Assembly: GCF_902506165.1 (NCBI RefSeq)
Contig: NZ_LR733817.1
Location: 3,643,937 to 3,707,936 of the forward strand
Source of the DNA: Bosea sp. 29B
Lineage (GTDB): Bacteria; Pseudomonadota; Alphaproteobacteria; Rhizobiales; Beijerinckiaceae
DNA length: 64,000 nucleotides
Direction: 5' to 3'
A program made the translations under genes and the position numbers. How positions within the stretch are numbered: the first letter of the stretch is position 1; every line of letters starts with the position of its first letter. A model generated the notes under the pieces. That model did not search any database, had not been told where the DNA came from, and was given only the letters and a program-made list of their open reading frames with translations. Below, one piece after another: positions 43,494 to 53,257 of this stretch.

Positions 43494-44360
43494 ATGGCCT
43501 GGTATTCGCAGACATGGACCTGGTTCGACGGAGAGTGGCGCGAGGGTAACCCCGGCATCATGGGCCCGCGCACCCACGCCGCCTGGCAGGCCTCCCAGGT
43601 CTTCGACGGCGCCCGCCATTTCGACGGCGTCTCGCCCGATCTCGACCGGCATGCCGCCCGCGTGAACCGCTCCGCTCTCGCGCTCGGCCTGAAGCCGACC
43701 ATGTCGGCCGAGGAGATCGTCGCCAAGGCCGCCGAAGGCGTGAAGAAATTCACTGGCGGCGCCGCGCTCTACATCAAGCCGATGTACTGGGCCGAGGCCG
43801 ACGGCCCGTCGACCATCATCGGCGACCCCGAGTCGACCCAGTTCGCGCTCTGCCTGTTCGAGGCGGCGATGGGCGATCCCGGCAAGGGCTTCTCGGTGAC
43901 CAAGGGCGCCTTCCGTCGCCCGACCCTGGAAAATGCGCCGACCGACGCCAAGGCCGGCTGTCTCTACCCAAACAATGCCCGCGTCCTGCGTGAGGCCAAG
44001 GGCAGGGGCTTCGACAACGCCCTCGTGCTCGACATGCTCGGCAATGTCGCGGAGACCGGCACCTCCAACATCTTCCTCGCCAAGGACGGCGTGGTGAAGA
44101 CGCCGGCCCCGAACGGCACCTTCCTGAACGGCATTACCCGCCAGCGCACCATCGGCCTCTTGCGCCAGGCCGGCGTCACCGTCGAGGAGACGACGCTGCG
44201 CTATGAGGATTTCGAGCAGTCCGACGAGATCTTCTCGACCGGCAACTACTCGAAGGTGATCCCGATCTACAAGATCGACGATCGCGAATTGCAGCCCGGC
44301 CCGATGTTCCGCAAGGCCCGCGAGCTCTACATGGACTTCGCCCACAGCAAGGGCGCCTGA
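43494..44360 (+). CDS. Branched-chain-amino-acid aminotransferase
   Basis: 288 residues, fold-type IV PLP enzyme. Catalytic K153 in PTDAKAGCLYPNNAR; VAETGTSNIFLAKDG is the cofactor Glu segment; FLNGITRQRTIGLL follows. It interconverts Leu/Ile/Val and their 2-oxo acids. Of two adjacent ATGs (43491, 43494) the second has the better spacing to GGAG. The IlvE-like subgroup with YSQTWTWFDGEW at the start is common in alphaproteobacteria, which often have several copies. Confidence 0.9.
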   Translation: MAWYSQTWTWFDGEWREGNPGIMGPRTHAAWQASQVFDGARHFDGVSPDLDRHAARVNRSALALGLKPTMSAEEIVAKAAEGVKKFTGGAALYIKPMYWAEADGPSTIIGDPESTQFALCLFEAAMGDPGKGFSVTKGAFRRPTLENAPTDAKAGCLYPNNARVLREAKGRGFDNALVLDMLGNVAETGTSNIFLAKDGVVKTPAPNGTFLNGITRQRTIGLLRQAGVTVEETTLRYEDFEQSDEIFSTGNYSKVIPIYKIDDRELQPGPMFRKARELYMDFAHSKGA

Positions 44361-44366
44361 GGCCAG

Positions 44367-45347
44367 ATGGCCCGGCTCGCCACCCGCCTGACCGAGCGCC
44401 TGGGGATCGACCATCCGATCCTGTCGGCGCCGATGGCTCTGGCGGGCGGTGGGGCGCTCGCCGCCGCAGTGACTCGCGCCGGCGGCCTTGGCCTGATCGG
44501 CGGCGGCTATGGCGACAGCGGCTGGCTCGTGACGCAATACGCCGCTGCCGGCAACACCCGCACCGGCTGCGGCTTCATCACCTGGTCGCTGGCGAAGCAA
44601 CCGCATCTGCTGGGCGAGGTGCTGGCGCATCGACCGGCGGCGTTGATGCTCTCTTTCGGCGATCCCACGCCTTTCGCCGGCGAGATCGCTGCGGCCAGTG
44701 TGCCGCTGATCTGCCAGTGCCAGAGCCTTGCCCATGTCCGCACTGCGCTCGAGGCAGGTGCGGCGATCATCGTCGCGCAGGGCGCCGAGGCCGGCGGCCA
44801 TGGCCATAGCCGCGGCACCCTCCCGCTCGTGCCGGAGGTCGCCGACCTCTTGGCGCGTGAAAGTCCAGACACTCTGCTGCTTGCCGCCGGCGGTGTCGCC
44901 GATGGGCGCGGTCTTGCCGCGGCGCTGATGTTGGGGGCCGACGGCGTCCTGGTCGGCACGCGCTTTTGGGCGAGCCGCGAGGCGCTGGTCCATCCCAACC
45001 ATCACGCGGCGGCGGTCGCGGCGACAGGCGACCAGACGGTGCGCTCGGCGCTGCCCGACATCGCCCGCCGGCTCGACTGGCCAAAGCCTTTCGACATCCG
45101 CGTCAGTGACAACGCCTTCATCGCGACATGGCGCGACCGCGAGGCTGAACTGCGAGCTGCGATCGAGGATGAAGCGCCGGCCTACCGCGAAGCCTTCATG
45201 GCGGGCGATCCGGACAGGGCGGCAGTGGTCTTCGGCGAGGCGGCAGGTCTGATCTCGGATATCTCGTCGGCGGGCGAGATCGTCGCGCGCATGGTCGACG
45301 AGGCGGCCGGCCAACTGAAAGCTGGCGCGAGACTGATCGCAGGCTGA
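44367..45347 (+). CDS. Nitronate monooxygenase family protein
   Basis: 326 residues, TIM-barrel FMN enzyme: HPILSAPMALAGGGALAAAVTRAGGLGLIGGG at the N-terminus, AAIIVAQGAEAGGHGHSRGTLPLVPEV (QG-x-EAGGH signature) and LLAAGGVADGRGLAAALMLGADGVLVGTRF for the FMN phosphate. It oxidises propionate-3-nitronate or alkyl nitronates. The gene starts six bases after the aminotransferase stop, so they are co-transcribed. Confidence 0.9.
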   Translation: MARLATRLTERLGIDHPILSAPMALAGGGALAAAVTRAGGLGLIGGGYGDSGWLVTQYAAAGNTRTGCGFITWSLAKQPHLLGEVLAHRPAALMLSFGDPTPFAGEIAAASVPLICQCQSLAHVRTALEAGAAIIVAQGAEAGGHGHSRGTLPLVPEVADLLARESPDTLLLAAGGVADGRGLAAALMLGADGVLVGTRFWASREALVHPNHHAAAVAATGDQTVRSALPDIARRLDWPKPFDIRVSDNAFIATWRDREAELRAAIEDEAPAYREAFMAGDPDRAAVVFGEAAGLISDISSAGEIVARMVDEAAGQLKAGARLIAG

Positions 45348-45348
45348 A

Positions 45349-46875
45349 TTAGCGCAGCAGTCGCCACAGCCCGGCCGACCTCAGCCCACCGAGCGCCACC
45401 ACGCCATAGATGCCGGTAGCCACCAGGCTGAGGATGGCGAGCGCAATCAGCCGCGGTTCGTAAGGGAACCGGATCAGCAGTCCATAGAGCGGTTCGGCCA
45501 GCAAACGGGCGACCAGCGCGGCAAAGCCGGCAGCGACGCCGACGATGATGATCAGCAGCGGCAGGGCACGATCGGGATTCGTCCAGCCGCGCTTCAGGGC
45601 CAGGCCATAGAGCGCGCCGAGATTGATCCAGGCGCCGCAAGCGGTGGCGAAGGCAAGGCCCGGTGCGCCATGGCTCTTCCAGAGCAGCAGCTTCAGCCCG
45701 ACATTGGCGGCGATGGCGGCGAGCGAGACCAGCATTGGTGTAGTCGTGTCGCCGCGTGCCTGGAAGCTCGAGACCTGGGCCCGGATCAGCACGATCGCCG
45801 GCAGGCCGATCGCATAGGCGAACAGCACGGCCCCTGCAGCCTGCGTCGCCGCATCGTCGAAGCGGCCGCGCTCGAACAACGCCGCGACGATCAGCTCGGG
45901 GATGGCGAGGAAGGCGGCGGCGAAAGGCGCGGCCGCGACGAGGGTGAGCGCGATCGCGCGGTTCTGCGCCGCCTCCGCTTTGGCTTCGTTGCCGTTGGCG
46001 ATGGCGCGGCTCATCGTCGGCAGCAGCACGGTGCCGACGCCGATCGCGATCACGCCGAGCGGCAATTGGTAGAGGCGCTCGGCATAGTACAGCGCCGAAT
46101 AGGCGCCGGCCGGCAGCAGCGACGCGATGATCGTGTCGGCGAAGAGGGCGATCTGCACGCCGGCCGAGCCGATCACCGCCGGTCCGAAGGCCTTGAAGAA
46201 GCCCCTGACCTCACCATCGAGGCGCGGCCGGGTCAGCGCCGCCGAGACACCTGCCTGCCGCGCCGCGATCCAGAGCAGCAGCCATTCCAGCACGCCGGCG
46301 ACGGCGACGCCCCAGGCGGCGGCATGGGCCGCGCTCGGGAACAGGAAGGCGACGAAGAGCGCCCCGATCAGGCAGATATTCAGCAGGATCGGCGCGGCCG
46401 CCGCCGCCGCGAAGCGGTCGACGGCATTGAGATTGGCCGAGAGCAGCGTCACCAGCGTGACGAAGAGCAGATAGGGGAAGGTGATCCGCGTCAGCGTCAC
46501 CGCAAGGTCGAAGCGCACGGGATCGCCAGCGAAGCCAGGCGCCAGCAGCCGGACCAGCTCCGGCATGAACGGGATGGCGAGCCCCGCCAGGACGATCTGG
46601 ACGATGAGGTTGAGCGAGAAGACGCGGTTCGAGAACTGTGCCGCGGCGGCTTCGCCAGACTGCTCGCGGATGCGGCTATAGGCCGGGATGTAGGCCTGGT
46701 TGAAGGCGCCTTCGCCGAAAATGGCGCGGAAATGATTCGGCAGGCGCAAGGCCACCGAGAAGGCGTCCATCAGCCCGCTCACGCCGAGCGTCGCCGCGAG
46801 CACGGTGTCGCGGAGGAAACCGGACAGCCGCGAGAGCAGCGTGAAGCCGCTGACGGAGAGGATCTTTCTCAGCAT
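45349..46875 (-). CDS. murJ: Lipid II flippase MurJ
   Basis: 508 residues with about 14 TMs; start at 46875 (MLRKILSVSGFTLLSRLSGFLRD) is the canonical MurJ beginning. Other marks: AFSVALRLPNHFRAIFGEGAFNQAYIP, YYAERLYQLPLGVIAIGVGTVLLPTMSR, SSFQARGDTTTPMLVSLAAI. Flips lipid II across the inner membrane for peptidoglycan synthesis. Convergent with the nitronate monooxygenase gene with only one base between them. Confidence 0.95.
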   Translation of the reverse strand: MLRKILSVSGFTLLSRLSGFLRDTVLAATLGVSGLMDAFSVALRLPNHFRAIFGEGAFNQAYIPAYSRIREQSGEAAAAQFSNRVFSLNLIVQIVLAGLAIPFMPELVRLLAPGFAGDPVRFDLAVTLTRITFPYLLFVTLVTLLSANLNAVDRFAAAAAAPILLNICLIGALFVAFLFPSAAHAAAWGVAVAGVLEWLLLWIAARQAGVSAALTRPRLDGEVRGFFKAFGPAVIGSAGVQIALFADTIIASLLPAGAYSALYYAERLYQLPLGVIAIGVGTVLLPTMSRAIANGNEAKAEAAQNRAIALTLVAAAPFAAAFLAIPELIVAALFERGRFDDAATQAAGAVLFAYAIGLPAIVLIRAQVSSFQARGDTTTPMLVSLAAIAANVGLKLLLWKSHGAPGLAFATACGAWINLGALYGLALKRGWTNPDRALPLLIIIVGVAAGFAALVARLLAEPLYGLLIRFPYEPRLIALAILSLVATGIYGVVALGGLRSAGLWRLLR

Positions 46876-46972
46876 CGCGCCACTCGGGCCCGCCACGGTC
46901 GGCAGTCTCCTTTGCAGGTAGCCGCATAGCTGCGTCGCGGGAGATGGTCCAGCACCGGACTCGCTATGACGC

Positions 46973-47971
46973 CTACCCGATCCCCGGCGGCAGCACATTG
47001 CCGCGCGGATGGGCGTTGTCGTGCTTGTCGAATCCAACCCGCTCGCCGACCAGATAGAGCGGCCGGCGCTTCACCTCGGCGAAGATGCGCCCGACATATT
47101 CGCCGATCATCCCGAGCGAGATCAGCTGGATGCCGGAGAAGAACATGATCGAGACGATCAGCGAGGGAAAGCCCGGCAGGTCGGTACCGAAGAGCAGCGT
47201 CCGGACCATGAAATACAGGCCGGTCAGGGTCGCGACGATAGCGATCAGCACGCCGAGCCAGGTCGCAATCTTCAGCGGCACGGTCGAGAATGAGGAGATT
47301 CCATCGAAGGCGAAGCTGAACAGCTTGCGGAAGCGGAACTTGCTCTCGCCATGGGCACGGTCGGCGACCGCGAAGGGCACGCCCGTCGCCGGGAAGCCGA
47401 CCCAGGCATAGAGACCCTTCGAGAAGCGCGCCCGTTCGGGCAGAGCCCGCAGCGCCTCGACCACGCGCCGGTCGAGCAGTCGGAAGTCGCCGGCCCCTTC
47501 CGGCAATTCGGTCTCGCCGAAGCTGGCGAAGAGCTTGTAGAAGGCCTTGGCGAAATTGCGCTTCAGCGGGCTCTCGCCTTCGCGGTCGGTGCGCTGGCCG
47601 TAGACATTGAGGAAACCCTCGCGCCATTTCGCCAGGAAGGCGGGGATCACCTCCGGCGGATGCTGCAGGTCGGCATCCATGATCACCACGGCGTCGCCAT
47701 TGGCATGGTCGAGCCCGGCGGCGATCGCGACCTCCTTGCCGAAATTGCGGCTGAAGGAGATGGCATGGATCCGGCTGTCCTGCGCGTTGAGGGCCCGTAG
47801 CGCCGCCAGCGTGCCGTCGCGGCTGCCATCGTCGACGCAGACGATCTCCCAGGAGGCGGCATTAGCGTCGAGGATCGGCTCGAGCCGTGCGATCAGCGGC
47901 GCGAGATTGTCGGCCTCGTTGTAGACCGGCACCACGATCGAGAGCTCCGGCCGCGGAGCGAGGGCCGGCAT
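46973..47971 (-). CDS. GT2 glycosyltransferase, polyprenyl-phosphate type with two C-terminal TMs
   Basis: 332 residues. ELSIVVPVYNEADNLAPLI, IVCVDDGSRDGT (DDGS), VIMDADLQHPPEVI (DAD motif) and FSRNFGKEVAIAAGLD are dolichol-phosphate-mannose-synthase/GtrB marks; two TMs near 235-255 and 270-295 end in YVGRIFAEVKRRPLYLV. It should attach a sugar to undecaprenyl phosphate for later transfer in the periplasm. Start 47971 is the first good ATG, though no clear ribosome site is visible. Divergent from a ChbG/HpnK deacetylase. Confidence 0.88.
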   Translation of the reverse strand: MPALAPRPELSIVVPVYNEADNLAPLIARLEPILDANAASWEIVCVDDGSRDGTLAALRALNAQDSRIHAISFSRNFGKEVAIAAGLDHANGDAVVIMDADLQHPPEVIPAFLAKWREGFLNVYGQRTDREGESPLKRNFAKAFYKLFASFGETELPEGAGDFRLLDRRVVEALRALPERARFSKGLYAWVGFPATGVPFAVADRAHGESKFRFRKLFSFAFDGISSFSTVPLKIATWLGVLIAIVATLTGLYFMVRTLLFGTDLPGFPSLIVSIMFFSGIQLISLGMIGEYVGRIFAEVKRRPLYLVGERVGFDKHDNAHPRGNVLPPGIG

Positions 47972-48098
47972 CGTGGTGGAGGCGGAGCTGGGCGCAATCG
48001 CGGACAAGGCTTTCAGGACCTTCGTTGCTCGGCTAGGGCTGTGGAACCAACCGCAGGCTCCATATACCAGCGCTGATGAATAGGGGGTAACAGCCGGC

Positions 48099-48932
48099 AT
48101 GACCCGCAGCTTCGTGCTCTGCGCCGATGATTTCGCCATGACCGAGGGCGTCAGCCGCTCGATCCTGGAGCTGCTCGCCGCCGGCAGGCTCTCGGCCACC
48201 GGGGCTATGACCAACCGGCCGCACTGGCCGCGCCTCGCCGGCGAGCTTGCAGCCTTCTCCGGCCGAGCCGATCTCGGCCTTCACCTCAACCTGACCTGCG
48301 CTGCCCCGCTCTCGGCCATGCCGACTGTCGCGCCATCGGGCACCCTGCCGAGGCTCGGCGGGCTCGCGCCGCTGGCGCTGCGCTCCGGCGCGGCGCGTGC
48401 CGAGATTGCGGCCGAGATCGCCCGCCAGCTCGACGCCTTCGAGCAGCATCTCGGCCGGGCGCCTGATTTCGTCGACGGCCACCAGCATGTCCATGTCCTG
48501 CCCGGTGTCCGCCATCAGGTGCTCGATGCGCTGGCGGCCCGCTATCCCGCCGGCTCGGTCTATCTGCGCGACCCCAGCGATTCGATCGCGGCGATCCGGG
48601 CCCGGGGCATCGCGGTCGGCAAGGCGCTGACCGTGGCGGGGCTCGCCATGGGACTGCGCCGGTCCGCAGTCCGACGTGGCATCCCGACCAATCGCGGCTT
48701 CTCTGGTTTCTCGCCTTTCGATCCCGAGCGCGATTTCGCTGACGATCTCGAGGCCTTCCTCGTTCAGCCGGGGCCGGCGCATCTGGTGATGTGCCATCCC
48801 GGCCATGTCGACGACGAGCTCGTCGCGCTCGATCCTGTCGTCGCGACGCGCCCGCTCGAGCATGCCGCGCTGATGGCGTTCGCGCCACCGGGGCTGCGGA
48901 TCGGTCGTTTCACCGACTCTGGCCGGCGTTGA
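48099..48932 (+). CDS. ChbG/HpnK-family carbohydrate deacetylase
   Basis: 277 residues. YdjC-like fold with metal ligands in LCADDFAMTEGVSRSI (DD), LGLHLNLT (H) and FVDGHQHVHVLPGVRH, and the late VMCHPGHVD. Family members deacetylate chitobiose or hopanoid N-acetylglucosamine. Its divergent neighbour makes polyprenyl-phosphate sugars, so a deacetylation of a lipid-linked N-acetylated sugar is a reasonable guess. No signal peptide is visible. Confidence 0.87.
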   Translation: MTRSFVLCADDFAMTEGVSRSILELLAAGRLSATGAMTNRPHWPRLAGELAAFSGRADLGLHLNLTCAAPLSAMPTVAPSGTLPRLGGLAPLALRSGAARAEIAAEIARQLDAFEQHLGRAPDFVDGHQHVHVLPGVRHQVLDALAARYPAGSVYLRDPSDSIAAIRARGIAVGKALTVAGLAMGLRRSAVRRGIPTNRGFSGFSPFDPERDFADDLEAFLVQPGPAHLVMCHPGHVDDELVALDPVVATRPLEHAALMAFAPPGLRIGRFTDSGRR

Positions 48933-49049
48933 TCCTGTCGGGTCGCGTGCAGGATCGCCGCACGCAATCGAAAATTTACCCCATTCGTTCACCCTGCGGA
49001 GTGACGGTCCCGACAGCCTGGGGATGTCGGTGTCTGGAGTTCGCGGAAG

Positions 49050-50756
49050 ATGAGCGTGATGGCCTGGTTTCAATCGCGGGCGCCGCGATCGCATGTGGCC
49101 GCGCCGCAGCTCGGCCAGGTCGAGAGGGTGATGCGCTCGCTCAGCAGCCAGATCGCTGGGGCTGCGGTCGCCATCGTCGCAGTTGCGATCGTCTTTGTCG
49201 TCATCGCTGCCGCCCGCTACAACGAAGCCAAGACGCGCGGCGATCTCGAGCAGAAGATGATGTCGCTGACAGCGATGATCGTCCATGCCTCTCCGCCGCT
49301 GATCCTGGCGCGCGACACCGTCACCTTGACCTACATCCTGGAATCGCTGAAGCGCGATCCCGATTTCGACGCGGGTTTCGTCGCCGATGACCTCGTCGCG
49401 CTCGCCTCTGCCGGTCGTAGTGACGAGGCGCGGCTGTCGCTGACCCCGAACAAGCTCGGCCGGGAGCTCGGGCGCGAAGCCTGGGACCTGCTCGCCGAGA
49501 AGGACACCCTGCGGCTCGAGGACAAGACCTATGTGACGCAGCTGCTCTCGGTGAAGGTCGGCGGCTTCAAGAAGCAGATCGGCTACGTTGCCTTGCGCTT
49601 CGACAAGACCCGGCTCGTCGCCCGCTCGGCCTGGGAGCAGTTCCTGACGATCGGGATCGGCATCGCCCTGCTCGTCGTGCTCGGGCCGCTGCTCTGGATC
49701 TCGCTGTCGCGGACCATGCGGCCGCTGAAGAGCATGACCCGCGCGATCGTCGGCATCTCCGATGGCAAGCTCGACACGCCGATCGACGCGGTTGGCCGCC
49801 AGGACGAGATCGGCGCGATCGCCAGGGCGCTCGGCGTGCTCAAGCTGCGCCTCGCCGAGCGGGCGAGCCTGCAGCAGCAGCAATTGACGACCGAGGCTGA
49901 TCGCCATCGTCACCAGAAGCATGTCGAGGAGGCCATCGCGCTGTTCCGCGGCGAGGTCGGCGTCGCGCTCGAGGCCTTCAAGAGCAATGCCGACCGGATG
50001 GGCGAGGCTTCGGACGGCCTGGCGCGGGTCGCGGCGGAGTCGTCTGAACGCGCCGCCCGCGCCGCCCAGAATTCGCACGGTGCGTCGGCCAATGTCGAGA
50101 ACGCCGCCCAGGCGGCCGAGGAAATGGGCGCGGCGATCCGCGAGGTCGAGTTCCAGATCCGCCGGGTCCGCACCGAGATCGTCGAGGCGGCCTCGGCATC
50201 CCGCGACACGGCCGGCTCGGTCCAGGCGCTGGACGAGACGGCGCGGGCGATCGGCGAAGTCGTCAACCTCATCCGCGACATCGCCGCGCAGACCAATCTC
50301 CTGGCGCTCAACGCGACGATCGAGGCGGCGCGTGCCGGCGAGGCAGGTCGCGGCTTCGCGGTGGTCGCCGCAGAGGTGAAAAGCCTGGCCTCCCAGACCG
50401 CCGACGCCACCGATCGCATCGTCAGCCAGGTCGGGGCGATCCAGGGCGCGACCACCGAGGTCGTCGACGCGATCCAGAACATCGCCACCCGCATGGGCGC
50501 GATCGAGAGCTTCGCCAATTCGGTCGCGACCTCGATCGAGCAGCAGGCGATCGCTACCGGCGAGATCGCCAGCGGCGTCGCGATGGCGAGCACCTCGGCC
50601 CTCTCCGTGTCGAGTGATCTCAGCGTGCTGGCCGACAGCGTCGAGGAGACCGGCCGGTCTGCCGAGCAGGTCCGCCAGGCCGCCGGCGAGGTCTCGGCCC
50701 AGGCGATGCGGCTCGATTCGACAGTCGACCAGTTCCTCAAGCGCGTCGCAGCTTGA
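49050..50756 (+). CDS. Methyl-accepting chemotaxis protein
   Basis: 568 residues. TM1 at about 34-56, a 135-residue periplasmic sensor, TM2 at about 195-215, HAMP ([25 protein letters not shown]...[17 protein letters not shown]), then the signalling helices with the invariant hairpin [44 protein letters not shown]. The sensor lacks a family I can name. Methylation-helix pattern and the absence of a terminal CheR-docking pentapeptide suggest a low-abundance receptor. Solitary gene. Confidence 0.92.
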   Translation: MSVMAWFQSRAPRSHVAAPQLGQVERVMRSLSSQIAGAAVAIVAVAIVFVVIAAARYNEAKTRGDLEQKMMSLTAMIVHASPPLILARDTVTLTYILESLKRDPDFDAGFVADDLVALASAGRSDEARLSLTPNKLGRELGREAWDLLAEKDTLRLEDKTYVTQLLSVKVGGFKKQIGYVALRFDKTRLVARSAWEQFLTIGIGIALLVVLGPLLWISLSRTMRPLKSMTRAIVGISDGKLDTPIDAVGRQDEIGAIARALGVLKLRLAERASLQQQQLTTEADRHRHQKHVEEAIALFRGEVGVALEAFKSNADRMGEASDGLARVAAESSERAARAAQNSHGASANVENAAQAAEEMGAAIREVEFQIRRVRTEIVEAASASRDTAGSVQALDETARAIGEVVNLIRDIAAQTNLLALNATIEAARAGEAGRGFAVVAAEVKSLASQTADATDRIVSQVGAIQGATTEVVDAIQNIATRMGAIESFANSVATSIEQQAIATGEIASGVAMASTSALSVSSDLSVLADSVEETGRSAEQVRQAAGEVSAQAMRLDSTVDQFLKRVAA

Positions 50757-50768
50757 GCGTTGGCCAAA

Positions 50769-50794
50769 CGAAACGGGGCCCCGCAGGGCCCCGT
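50769..50794 (-). terminator. Terminator between the chemoreceptor and sodB genes
   Basis: ACGGGGCCC (50773-50781), loop CGCA, perfect complement (50786-50794); minus strand continues TTTCGTTTGG. It mainly serves sodB. Confidence 0.8.
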
Positions 50795-50820
50795 CCGTCT
50801 TCATCGATCGAATGTGACGA

Positions 50821-51420
50821 TCAGGCCTTGGCGCCGTCATAGAGCTCGGCGACGTAGTCCCAGTTCACCAGGCTCTCCAGGAAAGCCTTGAGATAGTCCG
50901 GGCGGCGATTGCGGTAGTCGATGTAGTAGGAGTGCTCCCAGACGTCGACGCCAAGGATCGGCGTGCCGCCATGCACCAGCGGGCTCTCGCCGTTCGGGGT
51001 CTTGCTGACGGCGAGCTTGCCGCCCTTGACCTCGAGCCAGGCCCAGCCCGAACCGAACTGGCCGACGCCGGCGGCGACGAAGTCTTCCTTGAACTTGTCG
51101 ACCGAGCCGAAGGAATCGGTGAGCGCCTTCTCCAGCGCGCCCGGCAGCTTGCCGCCACCATTGGGCTTCATCCACTTCCAGAAGTGGAGGTGGTTGTAGT
51201 GCTGGCCAGCATTGTTGAACACGGCCGGGTTCTTGCCGTAGGAGCCCTTGACGATCTCCTCGAGCGACTTGCCCTCGAATTCGGTGCCCTTGATCGCGTT
51301 GTTGCCGTTGTTGACGTAGGCGAGGTGGTGCTTGTCGTGGTGGTACTCCAGCGTCTCCTTCGACATAAAGGGCTGGAGGGCGTCATGCGCATAGGGAAGA
51401 TCGGGCAGGGTAAAGGACAT
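50821..51420 (-). CDS. sodB: Iron superoxide dismutase
   Basis: 199 residues. Metal ligands at H27 (YHHDKHH), H74 (AGQHYNH), D159 and H163 (GVDVWEHSYYIDY). The AGQHYNHLHFW context with Gln before His, and SGWAWLEV, favour the Fe (or cambialistic) form. Removes superoxide in the cytosol. Start 51420 (MSFTLPDLPYAHDALQP) follows GGAGAGG. Monocistronic. Confidence 0.95.
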   Translation of the reverse strand: MSFTLPDLPYAHDALQPFMSKETLEYHHDKHHLAYVNNGNNAIKGTEFEGKSLEEIVKGSYGKNPAVFNNAGQHYNHLHFWKWMKPNGGGKLPGALEKALTDSFGSVDKFKEDFVAAGVGQFGSGWAWLEVKGGKLAVSKTPNGESPLVHGGTPILGVDVWEHSYYIDYRNRRPDYLKAFLESLVNWDYVAELYDGAKA

Positions 51421-51703
51421 GGGGCCTCTCCTTGGGCTGTCGAAATCGCGACGTGAGAATGGCTGCAATGACGCAACGCATGGGCAATGTACGCCCGGCG
51501 GAACACCCCGCCATTCGCCTGTTAGTTAAGCCGCCCGGTTCGCAGCGGCAACCGCCATAGCCCGAGAATTCCGGCACGGCCGGCCTGCGTTCCGTTGGAA
51601 GGGCCGGCGCAGGCCGTTTGGTTGGCAATACCGGATGGTATCGATAGGTTAACCGCCGAGGCGGCAAGCTGTCGCAGCTCGTCTCGCCCCAAAGGAGCAA
51701 GCG

Positions 51704-53152
51704 TTGGTCAGGCTTTTCGTGGTTCTCGGGTTCGCCCTGCTGGCGGGCGGTGCCTATGCCATCGTCGATGGCTGGCCATATCGCGTCCTGGAGCGTGGCT
51801 TCACTGAGGTCATCCTCGGAGGACTGTCGATGGTCGCGGGCTTGATCCTGCTCGCGCTCGCGGCGGTTCTCGCCGAGGTCCGCCGTCTCAAGGGGCTGGT
51901 CAGCGGCGCCATGGCGGCGGTGGCGCTGTCCGAGCCGCGTGTCGCCGAGCGTCCGGTGCCGGCTACGGCGCCCTCGCGTCCGGAGCCCGTGCTCGAGAAG
52001 GCACCGGCGTCCGACGCCGGGTCTGTCGGCATCGCGACCACGCTGGCGGCCGGAGCCGGCGCTGCTGCAGTGGTCGGTGCGCTGACCAGCCTCGGCAAGG
52101 CTGAGGATAAGCCTGACGAGAAGAATGCAATCGAGGCGGCGGACGAAGACGACAAGGCAGAGGGCGACGAACGGCCCCGTTCCGATCGCGCCGAGCTGCC
52201 CTCGACTGTCGTCGCCGAACCATCCCAGGCGCCCGTCGCCACGGCCGGCGACATCGATGACTGGCTTTTGCCGCCGGTCGCGCCGGTGCTCGATATCGCC
52301 CCCGCGGATGTTCGCCCAAACGAGCGAGACGAGAGCAGGGAGGCGGACGAGAAGGCCGAGGACGCGCAGGACAAGCCGAAGCACCTGGACACCGCCGATA
52401 TCGACGAGGCCTCGCATCCGGCTGACGAGAAGGTCGATGACATCGCCGAACCTGATGCCGCGGTGGATGAGCCCGAAGCCGGGCAGGACGAGGACGAGCG
52501 CGACGATGCCTCCAAGCTGCAGGCCGCGCCTGCGACGAGCTCTGAGGAGCAGCTGTGGTGGCCGCGCATCGATCACTCCGCGCGGTCGGAACCGTCTTCA
52601 TCAGTCGACGACGAATTCAACGCGCTGCGCGATCAACTCGCCGGGGTCGTCAATGCGCCGGAGGTCGAGCCGCCGCGGCGCGACCGTGATAACGTCGATA
52701 CAGCCGAGAGCTGGATAGCGCCGCGGGCCTGGCCGCCCGTGACGCAGCCGCGCGATCCCGGTGCCCTGAGCGAGGTCGAGGCCGAGGCCGCCGACAAGGT
52801 GCCGCCGGAGGAGGCGAAGGGCGAGCCCACGCCCCTGGTGGACGAGGCTTCGCAGTCCGAACCGGAGCCGGAACTGGCCGCCGAGCCTGCCATCGCAACG
52901 ATGGACGAGTCGCCTGTCGAGAAAACCGAGCCATCAGCGGCGGAAGCCAAGCCTGAGGAAGCAAAGCCGAACGAAGAGCCTGCGGCGTCCAACGAGGGCG
53001 TGATCGGCGCCTATCAGGTCGGCGAGACGCAGTTCACCATGTTCGCCGACGGCTCGATCCATGCCCGCACGCCGGATGGCGACTATGTCTTCGCCTCGAT
53101 GGACGAGTTGAAGACCTATCTCGCCAGCGAAAAGGACAAGCTCGGCGCCTAG
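51704..53152 (+). CDS. Membrane-anchored acidic low-complexity protein
   Basis: 482 residues from a TTG with AAAGGAG six bases upstream. Two TMs (about 3-22 and 36-60), then about 370 residues rich in Glu, Asp, Pro and Ala with no regular fold. The last 45 residues form a small conserved domain: YQVGETQFTMFADGSIHARTPDGDYVFASMDELKTYLA. I know this tail from rhizobiales proteins without assigned function; the whole could tether the tail to the inner membrane through a long flexible arm. The TAG stop is the first three bases of a repeat element. Confidence 0.8.
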   Translation: MVRLFVVLGFALLAGGAYAIVDGWPYRVLERGFTEVILGGLSMVAGLILLALAAVLAEVRRLKGLVSGAMAAVALSEPRVAERPVPATAPSRPEPVLEKAPASDAGSVGIATTLAAGAGAAAVVGALTSLGKAEDKPDEKNAIEAADEDDKAEGDERPRSDRAELPSTVVAEPSQAPVATAGDIDDWLLPPVAPVLDIAPADVRPNERDESREADEKAEDAQDKPKHLDTADIDEASHPADEKVDDIAEPDAAVDEPEAGQDEDERDDASKLQAAPATSSEEQLWWPRIDHSARSEPSSSVDDEFNALRDQLAGVVNAPEVEPPRRDRDNVDTAESWIAPRAWPPVTQPRDPGALSEVEAEAADKVPPEEAKGEPTPLVDEASQSEPEPELAAEPAIATMDESPVEKTEPSAAEAKPEEAKPNEEPAASNEGVIGAYQVGETQFTMFADGSIHARTPDGDYVFASMDELKTYLASEKDKLGA

Positions 53153-53257
53153 AGCATTGGACCGAAACGTGGAATCCACGTTTCGGTCCAATCTGATGCT
53201 TAGACAAGGAGCTGGATCGCCATTTTGCGTCCGATAGGACGCATCGCGATCTAGCTG
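53150..53257. repeat. Two-hairpin intergenic repeat, copy 2
   Basis: Starts TAGAGCATTGG. ATTGGACCGAAACGTGG (53156-53172) pairs perfectly over 17 bp with 53176-53192; the second half contains GCGTCC...GGACGC inside GATCGC...GCGATC. Same order as copy 1 at 9094-9196, including the linker AATC(C/T)GATGC. Its first three bases are the stop codon of the acidic membrane protein. Confidence 0.88.

Noticed and set aside
48033..50840. 935-codon minus-strand open frame opposite the ChbG and chemoreceptor genes
   Set aside because: No recognisable motif and Arg/Asp/Gly-rich reading; the plus-strand genes are clear, so it is a compositional artefact.
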